In this document: positions 33,983-45,445 of the stretch, in pieces
Layout of the letters: the number at the start of each line of letters is the position of its first letter
Numbering within the stretch: the first letter of the stretch is position 1
NCBI GenBank assembly: GCA_963681505.1
Contig: OY811973.1
Location: 11,384,483-11,448,482, forward strand
DNA length: 64,000 nt
Direction: 5' to 3'
Source: Eunapius fragilis
Taxonomy: Eukaryota; Porifera; Demospongiae; Spongillida; Spongillidae
The notes under the pieces: model-generated
Told to the model about the DNA's origin: nothing
The model's input: only the letters and a program-made list of their open reading frames with translations
Databases searched by the model: none
Translations under genes and position numbers: made by a program

Positions 33983-35640
33983 TCAACACCTCACAAGGGA
34001 GTTAAACAACTCAACTGCATGGATAAGGTGTTCTTGCCCGGACAATGGACCAGCACCAGAGGAGCTCAGAGAGGCGATGTAAGCAGCTGGTGAATGCCGA
34101 CTCAGGGAGCGCATGCCCAGGCCACCCCTGCCTGAGCTGAGCTCTGCCTGTTGCCAGGCCTGATTGGAGGTGTCCACTGCTGCGCACTTGGAGAAGGTAG
34201 CTCGGATGTCGTGATCAAAGGCCTCAAGGGCTGATATGGCCTGGGAGGGTGGCGTGCCACGAGCAAGGTGGGCCAGCCTGCATTGACGTAGGAGGGAAAA
34301 GGCCACATGTGGGTCGACTGCACTTACTTCCTCTAGTTTGAGCAGGAGAGCTTTGGCCTCTTCATGTTTCTCTGAAATGAAGGTGGACTTGTCACCAATC
34401 GGGATGCCCAAAATAACAATATTAGGGTGAGTTGACCTTTTCATTTCTGGAGGAAAAGGGCTGACATCATGTTTGCTAAATATCTCGCATTTAGGAAAGT
34501 TTACAATGAGACCATTAGGAGGACCAATCTCTTGTATGATGGAGAGAGCTTGAAGAACAGCAGACCTGGGACCAGCCAGCACACCATCATCCAGGTACCA
34601 GGCATAGTAGGACAAATCTGCACACACAGAATTAGCGGCGATTTCTGACACTACCTTGTTTAAAACCAGGGAGAAGAGCAGAGGACCAAGAGGATCCCCC
34701 TGCTGAACCCCTTGTTCCGAATGTAAGCTGCCCAAAGGATGCCACAGAATGGGATGCTGACTGTAACACCAGATGGCCCAAGGGAGCAGCTCAGGGAAGT
34801 GTTTGCTGCACTCTGAGAGGATAGCCTCCCGTGAGACCATATTGAAGGCGTTCTTTATGTCCACCTTAAGGACAACAAAGTCATCATCCAGCCAATACTT
34901 ATTAACACACGCTCTCAAGATCATTGCTGCAAGCAACACCAAACTGATGTGGTTTTAAAAATTCTGCTGCCTTCCCTTTCACTGCCGCACAAAGGCATTT
35001 GCTGGTCAGCAACGTAGGCTTTCACCTACAGCAATAGGACTGACATCAAGGGGACTACCAGGTTTAGACTTGTTAAGGGCAGTTAAACTGCCAGCTGCAA
35101 GGAGGTTGATGACAACCCTCAGAGATTGAAGGATGGGTGTCTGAAGGGGCACCTCTGATGCATCAATGATGTGTTGAATACGAAGCCCTGATGGTCCAGC
35201 TGATGTTAGCTTTGGAAAAGACCTAAGGACAGCCATGAGATTAAGGTCATGAGGATCACAGTGTACATAGATGGTAAGGTGGGAACAGAAGGACTAGAAC
35301 ATTCAGGATGTTTAGCCACTAAAATATTCCATGTTTCACCATTGCTGGGTGCTAACCCAGGTGACACCAGTACTTGGCATGCCTTACCAAAGAGACCATC
35401 CTGTGCTAAGGATATTATTGAGTTGACCCTCTAGATCTTCTTCACTGTATCATCTAAGGGTACTCACTGCTTTTTGGAGCGAAGAGCACGGATCTTTGAA
35501 TTGACCCTCTGCCCACATTGCACAGAGACTCTCAATGGAGACAGGCTTGTTGTGATGCCCACCACCTTTAGCACTGGGGAGAACACACTTGGGAAGCAAG
35601 GCAAGCTTCAACCAATGAGTTTTCAGAAATGACATCCATG
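33983..35640 (-). pseudogene. Non-LTR-type reverse transcriptase, degenerate
   Basis: The open part (34942 down to 33983, 319 codons) contains the RT palm motifs: VDIKNAFNMVSRE (motif A), EQGVQQGDPLGPLLFSLVL (motif B) and YLDDG (motif C). It then passes into the thumb region and stops at FNSLVRC before the zinc-finger part. Upstream sequence to 35640 encodes the family's N-terminal region (GPSGLRIQHIIDASEVP, LAAGSLTALNKSKPGSPLD) but is interrupted by several stops and shifts. Its C-terminus is missing, and a sense fragment of the same family lies immediately downstream in the opposite orientation. No endonuclease domain is visible. Not functional. Confidence 0.85.
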
Positions 35641-35715
35641 AGATTTCTATTATTTATTTTTAAAATTTATTGCCACCTTATTAACATGAATATACAGTAA
35701 CAACACTGATTAAAT

Positions 35716-35967
35716 GGGGCAGTGCAAGAGAAAATTGGGCTTTTTGCAATTTTTTTCAAGTTTTCAAATTTAACAGTTTTTGGATACAGAATAGCGCTCT
35801 CTACATAACAGTTCTTACGCATCCAAAATTGGATAGTGTATCCGAGAGCTACAAAGCGCTGAATTTTTAATTAGTCATACATTTCAATGGCAAGCATTAC
35901 TTTCTTTTAGTTGTCTTGGAATTTTCTCAAAATCCTACATAAGCCCGAATTTCTCTTGCACTGCCCC
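35716..35967. mobile_element. MITE, family 2 core with different termini
   Basis: Ends are GGGGCAGTGCAAGAGAAA and its reverse complement, flanked by AAAT on both sides (a probable 4-bp target duplication). Read on the minus strand, the core includes AAGTAATGCTTGCCATTGAA, TAATTAAAAATTCAG, TTTTGGATGCGTAAG and TTTGAAAACTTGAAAA, matching the 24931 element although the terminal repeats differ. Confidence 0.75.
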
Positions 35968-36070
35968 AAATATAAAGTTCAGCTCTATGATTAATAATAA
36001 TAATAATAAACATGAATTTTGCGTTTGTGTATGTATCAAATTTTTGTATTATTATCTCTAATAATAAACA

Positions 36071-36427
36071 ATGACGGGAGTGACGGTAGGGTCTGCAGCT
36101 AAAGTGGCAGAGTGTCGCAAGCATGATGTGGATGAACCAAAGTGCTCGGAGTTGGGCTGGAAATGTATACCACTAACATTGGAGACCTATGGCTGCTGGG
36201 GTGCCGAGGCCAAGGAAACTCTGTCCCGTCTTGCCACTTGTCTGGCCATACCCATGAGGTGTACCAAGTCCCAGGCCACTGCTGCCATTATACCAGACTC
36301 AGCCTCGCTTTGGTGAGGTCCTCTGCAAGTGCTCTGCTGTCAAGAGCTGGACCTTCATTGGTCATCACTGGTTGACAGTATTTTTGTTTTTCCTTTGTTG
36401 TTTCGTGTATGTAAAAGTAAACTTGTT

Positions 36428-36461
<34 letters not shown>

Positions 36462-36470
36462 GAGGTGTAC
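36071..36470 (+). pseudogene. Reverse transcriptase family 3' end with (TAA)n tail
   Basis: Frame from 36071: VGSAAKVAECRKHDVDEPKC, SELGWKCIPLTLETYGCWG, ETLSRLATCLA and then, by frameshift, ALVRSSASALLSRAGPS. This matches the extreme C-terminus of the family (compare CRELGWVCIPLAVESYECWG in the 36.9-kb copy). It ends in a (TAA)n run at about 36433-36462, the kind of short-repeat 3' tail found on several non-LTR retrotransposon clades. Severely 5'-truncated. Confidence 0.75.
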
Positions 36471-36499
36471 CAAGAAAAAAAAAAAATTACATAGAAAAA

Positions 36500-36690
36500 T
36501 TCAAACAATATCCTGGAGACCAAGTGAGGGAGCACATCTTGCCAACAAGGCTCTAGCCATAGCCTGAACTAGGGTGAAGTTCAGCCTGCTGTATAGCTCT
36601 GTGAGCACCTTACCTTTGTGGGAAGAGGTGATGATGGCCAGATGAGAAGCTAGGTGAGAGAAAGTATTATCTCTATTTTTATTATTATTT
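36500..36690 (-). pseudogene. Reverse transcriptase family C-terminal tip, inverted
   Basis: Minus-strand frame SHLASHLAIITSSHKGK, VLTELYSRLNFTLVQAMARA, LLARCAPSLGLQDIV then stop. This corresponds to the SRLATCLA..ALVRSSASALLSRAGPS region of the neighbouring plus-strand fragment. It abuts the (TAA)n tail of that fragment and an ATT-rich stretch at 36685-36725. Confidence 0.6.
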
Positions 36691-36902
36691 TTTTTTAATT
36701 TTATTAATACATGATTTAATAATAATGAACAAAGATTACACGTACAACGAAATAAAACCCCTAAGTAGTGTACAGCACACCAAAAAGACCCACAACACCC
36801 TAAGAACACCCACCCTAACCCACATGTCTCAATTAACCCCGTCTACTGACTGCAACAGCCTTGCACGGGATAGCATGGCTCTTGCATTACAACGGACTAA
36901 GG

Positions 36903-38945
36903 TCAGGTTAAGTCTGCTTCTTCCCCCCAGCACTCATATGACTCGACTGCTAAGGGAATGCAGACCCACCCCAGCTCCCTGCACTTAGGGTCGTTGGCAT
37001 TGTGCTTGCGCACTTCGGCCTTACCCGCTGCTGACACACTTGTAGCTCCCGCTTCAATCAATGTATTGGAGTTAAGCGGTGAGACTACAGTTAGGTCAAA
37101 CACAGCTGGCTTGCCCAGTGTCCAGTTGGGGACCAGAAAGTCTGCTGGCCGGCTATTAGAAAAATCCCCTCCCGATCCATACCCTATCTCCAACTGACTA
37201 CCCAGACGAGCCCTATGGCAGAATTGTGCAAATACATCCCTCAGGGAATTATGCCGTATCACTGCATCCCCTCCCCCTTTGCAGGTTACTGCATGATGCC
37301 CAAGAGGGTCTAGCTGATGGTCGTGGCAGTGGGGACAACGTTGCTGTGGTGAAGTGTCCATCCCAAGCCACCATTTCAGTGCCATCTGGAACTCTTCCGG
37401 CTCCATGCAGAGATTAAGTCCCCTGGATGGAATCACTGCAAGCCAAGAGGAAGCATGGCGAGATGACGCTGACAACAAGCGGGCACGGTTGGCTGGAGTT
37501 GAGGTCGCACACAACTGATCAAACTGATGGTTTTCAATTCCAGCAGATAACTTTTTTTGGCTCGACCCTGACTCAAAAAACGAATTATCTGATAAAGAAC
37601 TTGCCTGAGGAACCAAACTATTGTAAATGCTGACTGCTTGCCTAGAAAACTCATCCAGGGGATCTGAATTACTGGTTTTGATCACAGATGCCAAGTAAGC
37701 CGCTGAACAATGCAGCTCCAACCTACGGAGGCCTAGACCACCCCTACTAAGGCTCAACTGCACTTGCTGCCAATCTGCATCTGAAGCATCAATTCCTACA
37801 CAATCTGAGAAGTGACGTCGAACCTCCCCATCAAATAATGCTAGTCCTTCTGACACCAGAGAAGGAGGAGTGGAGCGTGCTACATGGACCAATTTACAAA
37901 ATGATGCACACTGCCGTAAGAGGAGTAGTGCAATTTGAGGGTCTATTGAACACCTCCGCCACCTGGGATAGCAACCTCACTGCCTTGGCCCGCTTTTGAG
38001 CCAGAAATTTGGCACAAAATATCACATCCCCAATAGGAGCCCCTAAAATCTCTACATTAGGATCATGCTGCCTCTTCATGTCCACTGGAAAGCCTTCCAA
38101 AGAGCCTTGAGAAATAAGCTCACATTTGGTAGCATTGATCCTAAGCCCCATGGGGGGACCCATCTGTTGAATGAGTTGGATAGCCCGCTTAACAGCGTCT
38201 GTAGAACCTGCAATGGTACCATCATCCAGGTACCATCTATTGAATAAGAGATTGGAACACTCCTTGTCCGCCGCAATAGCCCGAACCAGCTTTTGTAGAA
38301 CCAGAGAAAACAGGAGAGGCCCCAAAGGATCTCCCTGATGGACACCTTGTTCTGACCCAAGTGTGCCCATTGGGTGCCACAATGTGGGATGTTGTCCATA
38401 GCACCAGTAAACCCACCGAAACAGTTCCGGGAAGTGAGTCGCACACTCTTCTAGCAGGGCCTGCCGTGATACTTCATTAAAGGCATTCTTTAGATCCACT
38501 TTACAAGCAACAAACTCCCTATCCCCCCAGCGTTCTGAAACGCAGCGACGAAAACCATGCACCAGCTTTTCAGCCCCTGCTGGGTAAGCCACACCCAACT
38601 GAAAAGGATCAAAAAACTCAGAGGCTTTGGCTCTAGAAATGATGCAAAGACACTTCCCTGTCAGTCTTCTTAAAGTCTCACCAACTACAATTGGGTGTAT
38701 GTCCAGGGGAGATCCCTCCTCGTTCTTCATCAAGGCAGTCAGTGATCCTCCTGCTAGAAACTTGGCTACCCCAATTGGAGCTCTCCCATCTGCTAAGATG
38801 TTCACTATGGCCCTAAGGGAAGAGCAGATGGAAATGGGAATATATGAACCTCGGCCGCTTCAATCAGGTGCTGTATTCGCAACCCAGAGGGACCACAAGC
38901 ACTATCTCTGGGAAACTGGTACAGGACTGACTTGATATCGAGGTC
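36903..38945 (-). pseudogene. 5'-truncated non-LTR-type retrotransposon with RT and nuclease-like region
   Basis: The best-preserved copy. Upstream end (38945) GPSGLRIQHLIEAAEVH, then a frameshift near 38845. Then one frame to 37894 with VDLKNAFNEVSRQ (motif A), EQGVHQGDPLGPLLFSLVL (motif B) and RWYLDDGTIAG (motif C). A second shift at about 37920 leads to a frame ending at 36903 with SRGGLGLRRLELHCSAAYL, CPHCHDHQLDPLGHHAVTC (CxxC..HH..C knuckle), RHNSLRDVF, SRPADFLVPNW..FDLTVVSPL (nuclease-like PD..D) and CRELGWVCIPLAVESYECWG. N-terminus and any ORF1 are absent. Clade is not assigned. The RT catalytic Asp residues are present but two shifts make it inactive as it stands. Confidence 0.85.
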
Positions 38946-39093
38946 TGTTAAATTAAAAAAAATAATAATGTGAACTGTTTGGCCTAGCAGACCTTTAATA
39001 GTTTCCCAATCGGAATGAAGTCTCTCATCTTGAAATCCTTGTGTGCCAATATAGACCTCATATTCTGTGCCATTCTAACTTGCTATATTGGAG

Positions 39094-39551
39094 GTGTTCA
39101 GCATAATCACTCTTGTGTTCAAAAATTTTTCATGTGACCTTACAGTTGTGCATCCACTCAACCACGCTTTGATACTTGCAGTGAGCTCAACTGTTGGCAT
39201 TGCAGGGAATATCTATAAGGATGGTCTGAACTGTAAGGAGCTTGGGTGGAGTGCATTCCCCTGGCTGTTCGATGAAAGGCCTGAGACTCGTTGGAGCACA
39301 GCTGGAGGGTAGCAGTGGGCCAGAGATTCGTGGCAGACTAAGCCTGACTTTAATGAGAGGAAAATGCTTGGGCCATCAAGGTCCAGCTGGCCTGCTATAA
39401 TATGATATATGTGTGCTGTCAGTATGAAAAGTAATGCTGGCATTGAAATGTATGGCTAATTATAAATTCTGTACCCAATAACCTCATGATAGATGCGTAA
39501 TAAATAGAAAACTTGAAAAACTACCCACAGGCGTAATTATGCTGAACACTG
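39094..39551. mobile_element. MITE family 2 copy carrying a retrotransposon fragment
   Basis: Ends GTGTTCAGCATAATCACTC and the reverse complement of CAGTGTTCAGCATAATTACG match the terminal repeats of the 24931 element. The right half has its core (AAGTAATGCTGGCATTGAAA, TAATTATAAATTCTG, ATGCGTAATAAA). Between them (about 39130-39410) lies a plus-strand piece reading FSCDLTVVHPLNHALILA and CKELGWSAFPWLFDER, which is the C-terminus of the local reverse transcriptase family. Confidence 0.7.
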
Positions 39552-40788
39552 CCCTATATTTAAAAAAATGGATGGTCTTCAAAAAGGTTACCAATATACA
39601 GAGTCATGCACTAGGACCGTATTATTTGATATATTCACACACCCTAGAATCAAGCCAGGAACTCTGTGGCTCTTTGAAGGTTACAATGTATTTGTGCCAA
39701 TAACTCTGATAGTAGTGAGATGCAAAAGAAGTCTGCAGCTAGTTGAGGAATATTATTCTAAGCTATAATTTTGATCTCTTGTGTTTTGTTATGTGCTTTC
39801 ATCCATCTTGGCATTACAATTTGTCTGCATGAAGTAGAAGTTTCTATAGGCTGACAGTTTTGATAAGAGATGTAAAATTTTACCAAGTGAGAATGAACCA
39901 ATGTGCATAGGGCCCCAATGCTTCAGTTGTCAGTGATTGTGATTGTTACCAGTCCACAATACATGTATATATTTGTCTACCACTGCCTGGGGCAATGTGT
40001 GATGTCACACCACCTTGACATTAGATCAGCCATCTTGATATCGAAACCTATGGGAGTAGGCATTAAAAATAGCTCTGCTCCACCCACTGAAGAGCAGAGA
40101 AAAAAAAAGAATAACTATATGTGGAGAGTTGTACTGTACTTCTGAAATACTAATACATCACATGTGACATCACATGTGCACAGGAGTGGATGAAGCTTTG
40201 TATTATTGGTCAGAGGAGGGTGTGGTCAGCTGGATTGAATGGTAGAGCAAATTATTGTATAAATTACATAATGATGTGCGTGGTTGGGTATATGAGAAAA
40301 ACCCATACAGCCGGATATGGATGTTTTACTTCTAGCTGATGATTGTTTCATCAGGCCCACATCTCAGTGGTATGGAGGTTTTAACCTATCTGCTGGATCA
40401 TTTTATATGACTGGTAGAGATGGCCCTCTTCAGCAGCCCAGGTGCGGGCTTCTCTTCCCCAATTAAAGATGTGCATGTGTGCATGTGTGGGTGGGGGGGG
40501 GGGGGGGGGGAGGGGAGAAGCGGAGAGATGGCATGGGGTAGAGCCAGCCCAGACACCAATGTGTTTTGCGTAGAAAAAAATATAAATAACTTTTACTGCA
40601 CATCGACGTGATCTGAGCGAAAGAAGTTAGGTATTTAACGCTTAGCCGTTCAGTTTAATTCAGAAACGTATGCCCAATACCACGTACGCAGTGCATACTT
40701 TTAAAACTGATATAAGAGTGAGGCCTTTAATTTAAAAAGTTGGTAAGAAACGGCCTACCCATAGAGTTGGCAACATTTGAGATAATCT
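39552..40788. other. Intergenic, nothing recognised
   Basis: ORFs at 39568-39768 and 39903-40145 have no recognised domain. A G tract of about 20 bases interrupted by T lies at 40491-40511. CACATGTGACATCACATGTG at about 40158 is a small palindromic cluster. Confidence 0.4.
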
Positions 40789-41076
40789 ACAAGTAAAGAA
40801 AAACATTCTCTAACGAGAAAGTTGGTGGGATATAGGAATTGGAGGCAATGGTGGTGTTAAAAGGAAGGGAACAAGGTTTTGAGAAAAGGGTAATGAGACA
40901 AAAATCCTATATTTAGCACTTCTTTTGGTTCTGTTACATTTACACGTGCTCAATATAGGATTTTTGGCTCCTTACCCTTTTCTCAAAACCTTGTTCCCTT
41001 CCTTTTAACACCACCATTGCCTCCAATTCCTATATCCCACCAACTTTCTCGTTAGAGAATGTTTTTCTTTACTTGT
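40789..41076. mobile_element. Foldback MITE, family 1 copy b
   Basis: Ends ACAAGTAAAGAAAAACATTC and GAATGTTTTTCTTTACTTGT, with inverted arms of about 130 bp carrying TCTAACGAGAAAGTTG and AATGGTGGTGTTAAAAGG. Layout and termini match 8089-8387, but the inner arm sequences have diverged while each copy's own arms remain nearly identical. Confidence 0.85.
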
Positions 41077-41493
41077 TTCCTCTGTTTTTTAATTATCATT
41101 TTTTATCGATTATTAATACTAGCAAGTGCCCCCCCACTCCCCACCCACCCCCTCACCCACCCCCCACCCCCCACCCCTCCCCCCCTCCGCTTAAATTGCC
41201 GTCACGAGCACACGCCCGCTTTTGTTTGGGATCACTGTAAGGAACGCGGGAGAATTCTAACACGTCGTCTGATCTCCTCTTTGTTTGCATTCTAAATATA
41301 CGTAAATGTCGCCATGGGAACGCTTCTATTTAATACTACGCATTACGTAATGATTACGTAGTAAGTTTTAAGCTTTATTCATATATCTGATACTTGAAGA
41401 TGTCCTTCCAGGAGATTCTAAAGCGATTGATATAATTGGCGCTCTTTAAAACCATTCCTATCCGGAGTTATACTCACCCGAGAAGAAGAAGAA

Positions 41494-41531
<38 letters not shown>

Positions 41532-42711
41532 AGAAGATTTGGCCTGGGTACGAGGTAAAACACGAACTTTTTTGTTCTCTTAAAGCAAACAGTTCGAAGA
41601 CTGGAATAAAACATTAAAATGACCGTCTTTACCTTCTGGTTCGATAGCAACAAAGAGCAACACTATACGTTTCTCGGTACGCGAGTTATACGCGGGGTGC
41701 GTTTTAAATGATATTCACGACCCGGGTCAATTCCTATATAGGAACTACTATCGTAGTTCCTAATTACTTTCTCTGATCGGATAAAATTATATTATGGTCT
41801 TAGTTTCAATATAAAAGTATTAAAACATTCTCGGCCCGATGTCTGCCACTGCAATGAAATTAGTGAGTTCACTAACTTTTAAGGCTTAAGGTCATTGGGG
41901 GCAGGTGCGAGAAGTGAGATGTGTGATTCAAAAAGTGTGATAGAGAAGCTTAAGACCCATCTAATACTATAATTTCCAACGTACGTATGTACGCCCTTTA
42001 TATACTCGGCCTAGCGCCTATTGGTTGCTAGGTACGCGTATACCTTACCGAGCAACCCTTCCACAAAGGTACATAGCAATGCGTACTTAGCGACCATGCC
42101 TGCCACAAAACCTACATGCCTGTACATGTAATAGGAAAAAAAAAGCAACGCTTTTGTGGTTCACTCTCAAGTCTCATCGTACAGGCCGAGACCATGTAGT
42201 TACTATCTGACATAATAATTGCGCGGCATGTTATAGAGGTTGCGTAGTAAGAACAGGTAGTAGATTATATATGCAACATTGGTTAAAACAGTAAAAAATA
42301 GAGGAGCTAGGAAGTAGACCAACTGTTCATCTGGCAAATGAATAGTGCGGCGAATAACAGCGAGACGAATAATCAGCCCGCGTGATTTTTCACGGGAACA
42401 CGCTAGTATTATACATAATTGTACACTAGTCGTTCGTCATTGGAAGGTCGCCGGCCAAATCCATAAAATGATGGTTAAAATGTGCGCGGCGCTATGGAAA
42501 ATATAGACGAAAAAGTAAAAAGATCGAAACAAACTTGTGAACTGCATGCACTTATGCTCAGAAAACAGTTAGTCCAAAGATCAAAAGGGAAGGCGTAAAC
42601 GTTGCACAGTCACGAAGATCTAACCTACATAATCACCACACAAAGGTGATGGACACTTGTGCTAAAGCAATTAATACTGCCTCTTTGTCTCTTCCAAAGG
42701 TGATAGAGTAT
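41077..42711. other. Intergenic upstream of receptor gene A
   Basis: Contains a C-rich tract (41128-41190) and a (GAC)n trinucleotide run at about 41492-41531. A short segment near 41853-41880 (AATGAAATT..GTGAGTTCACT) resembles the spacer sequence found before the other receptor copies. No exon was recognised apart from the receptor. The promoter of gene A is not apparent. Confidence 0.4.
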
Positions 42712-45445
42712 ATGTTCTGGGCTATACATGCTACCGCTGGTAAGTACAAGAGATATAAAAGAATAATCAGCATGGTTCGCACTAGTACAGTGCACAAATA
42801 TCACTCCCTATATCCTATAGCCATACTTGGGTCTCCATTACCATGTCTGCTCTCTGATGGCACCACATGTCCTCCATTGCTGTGTCCCAACACCTCCATC
42901 ACTCTAACCTGCACACTCCCACCAAATTCAACATTTCAGGGATACACTGTTTGGAAGCTGCCCAGTGGAACATGTAGCAGTAAATCACCACCTGATGTGG
43001 TGTTCTTTATTCAAGACCCAGGAGGGTACAATTGTTTTGGTGTAATATCTAACTATGCAGCCTCCTGTGGAGGGTACAGAGGTCAAGTAGACCTTACCTG
43101 TAGAACCTATACACTGTCAGTGACTGTTACTGCTGCAATCAATGGGAGTGAAGTGAAATGCTATAATGCTGACCGTTCTGTAATTGGGGAAACTGATCCT
43201 TTACAGCCTGTAGGGAGTGCCAGGATACAGTTAGTTCCTGCAACACAAACAGGTAGGTAAAGCAGCTTCTGCATTTCTAACACATGCATGGAGGCTATGT
43301 AGTTATCTCTTGTATGCACATCATGCTGTGTATAGATCATGTGATCGTGTGCCCAGCTGATATGCAGTAGATTTGTGTGGGTCAGCTTATAACTGTTAAT
43401 GATATAATCCTTGTTATGTTAATCTTAGGTGTTCCACATCAACCAATCATATTACTTGGACAAAGTTGTACTACCATTACTGTTCAATGGAGTCCATCTT
43501 CCAATGGAGGTGACCCTTCTAGCTACAATGTCACTATTTGGTTGAAGAAGACAGTGGTAGGGGCTACCAGGTTTGCTGCTATGGGAACAATGACCTATTC
43601 TTACACATTTCCTGGGTTGATGAGTGATACTTTGTACATGGTCAAAGTTATTGCAATCAACTGTGCAGGTACCAGTGAAGTGAACACAACAATTTGGACA
43701 TGTCAGTAGCCACACTTACATACACACATCAAATCTTATTTGAGTGCCTTTTTCTTTTAGTACCAGCTACTCCATCTAATATAACAGCTGTCAGGGTGCT
43801 ATGTGGTGCTACCCCATATCACTATGTGGTCACATGGACACCTTTGGTAACATTATGGTAACATAGAGTTGAGAGTTTAATACCATAACAAATGTACCAT
43901 TTCAGGTGACATCCAACATTAGCTATTCTGTAAAGATCATTCATGGAAAGTACACACATGTGAACAATATCAGCACATACACATGTGTGCGCTATACTTG
44001 TTCCTGTCAAGTGTCCATGAGCTGGGACCAGGCTAGCTCCATTCAGATGGCATCCATTGGAAGTACTGGACTGGTGGGTCCATACAGTGAACAAGTTGAA
44101 AGTAAAGGTATGTGTTTGGGCCTCTGGAGAGCTTTATGTTTCATTGCTACATTGATTTGTGACTCTCCAACTAAAGCAGTAATTTAAGAATATCACATCA
44201 CAGATACATCAAATTGCTATCTTTACGTGACAATCACTGCTCTTCAAAACATGGCAATTGTTCAGTGTACCTTTTTGGATGGGCAGCCATACAGATGTTT
44301 GATCACCTGTGGTCCTGAACAGTTTAGTTCATACTCACGTTATGTTCTAACAGAGAGTGGTCTGGTTGTGTCTGGTGTCTTCTATAACCTCACCAGTGGG
44401 CACAGGTACTACTGCAAGGCAGCTCCTTTCAATGCTGCTATAAGTCGTGAAAATGAAAACATGACTGTGATGACAAAATTTACCACTCTGTCTGCAATCA
44501 AAGGTAATGATGACCTCCAAAGAGAGTGCTTGTATCATATAATGTTTTGTTTTAAACCAGTTGTATCCCAAATCAACATGGAGACCACCATAGCCTATCA
44601 AGACCTGGTAATGGCTGTGATCAATTGCACATTTCTGGATGGAGGGTCCCATTACTGCCTGATATGCTGCAGTGATAAGGCCAACATGGCAACATTCCTA
44701 ATAGGCAACATGTCAGCTAGCAAAGGAATGGAAGTGATGGTCCATCTTGGTGGCCTTGAGGATAAGGAGACATACTTCTGTGCTGCAACTGGTACTGATG
44801 ATGGTGATAGCATCTGTGAGAGTGGGAGCACAGGTGAGGGTAGTTAGTGATGGTGTGATGGTGGTGAGGGTGGTTATGGTGACTCACCACCAAGACAGGA
44901 TATTGCCTAAGCAGCTGTGTTTGCATATAAAACTGCTGATATAAGAGAATGTTTATAAAAATAACTCTTGTGGTTTTTTTTTTACCTGTTTAGAGCTACA
45001 GCAAACACTTGTGGTTACAATAGTAGCCATCTTTGGTCTGGGATCAGTGGTGATATTGATCATGGCTTGTGTGTGTTGCAAAGCACAGCTGAAATGCCAT
45101 AGGAATGATACCATGATGGCAAAGGAAGGTGTGGCCTTCAAGTCTGGGGATGAGGCTAATTCCATGAGAATGGGCAATGTAGCTTACAGGTCATGGGATG
45201 AGGTCACCTCAATGAATGGCGATACAGTACGCTGCATGTCTGGGGATGAGGCTGATCCAGTGAAAATGAAACTGGGGGACAACATAGCATACAAGTCTGG
45301 GGATGAGGTCACCTCAATGATTGGGAATGCTGTAAATTGCAAGTCTGGTGATGAAGTCAGTTCAGTGAAAATGAAGTCGACAACACATGATACAAAGACC
45401 AGTGTGAAGGTGCAAGACAACATGGCCTACCTTACATTCATGTGA
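42712..45445 (+). CDS. Receptor gene A: Ig/FN3 type I membrane protein, SGDE-repeat tail
   Basis: Exons: 42712-42739, 42821-43252, 43429-43701, 43761-43846, 43906-44107, 44204-44503, 44561-44833, 44994-45445. All phases agree, giving 681 aa. Layout: signal segment MFWAIHATAAILG (weaker than in C and D because of a His; an extra upstream coding exon is possible, since TTCTTCCAAAG looks like an acceptor); Ig-like domain (SITLTCTL..YTVWKLP..SEVKCYN, about 20-150); FN3 (154-244, ITVQWSPSSNGG..VKVIAINCAG); FN3-like (245-340); two related cysteine domains (341-440 and 441-531, both with CTFLDG..CLI.C); TM at about 537-560 (VAIFGLGSVVILIMACVCC); then a tail of five repeats around K/R-S-G-D-E (one is SWDE). 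Each SGDE fits a CK2-type phospho-acceptor. AATAAA at 45523 is a plausible poly(A) signal. Ligand unknown; surface recognition is inferred. Confidence 0.85.

Noticed and set aside
33440..36470. One plus-strand retroelement split by a later insertion (33440-33873 joined to 36071-36470)
   Set aside because: The two pieces overlap by about 20 residues in the family alignment, so they are separate fragments and not two halves of one copy.
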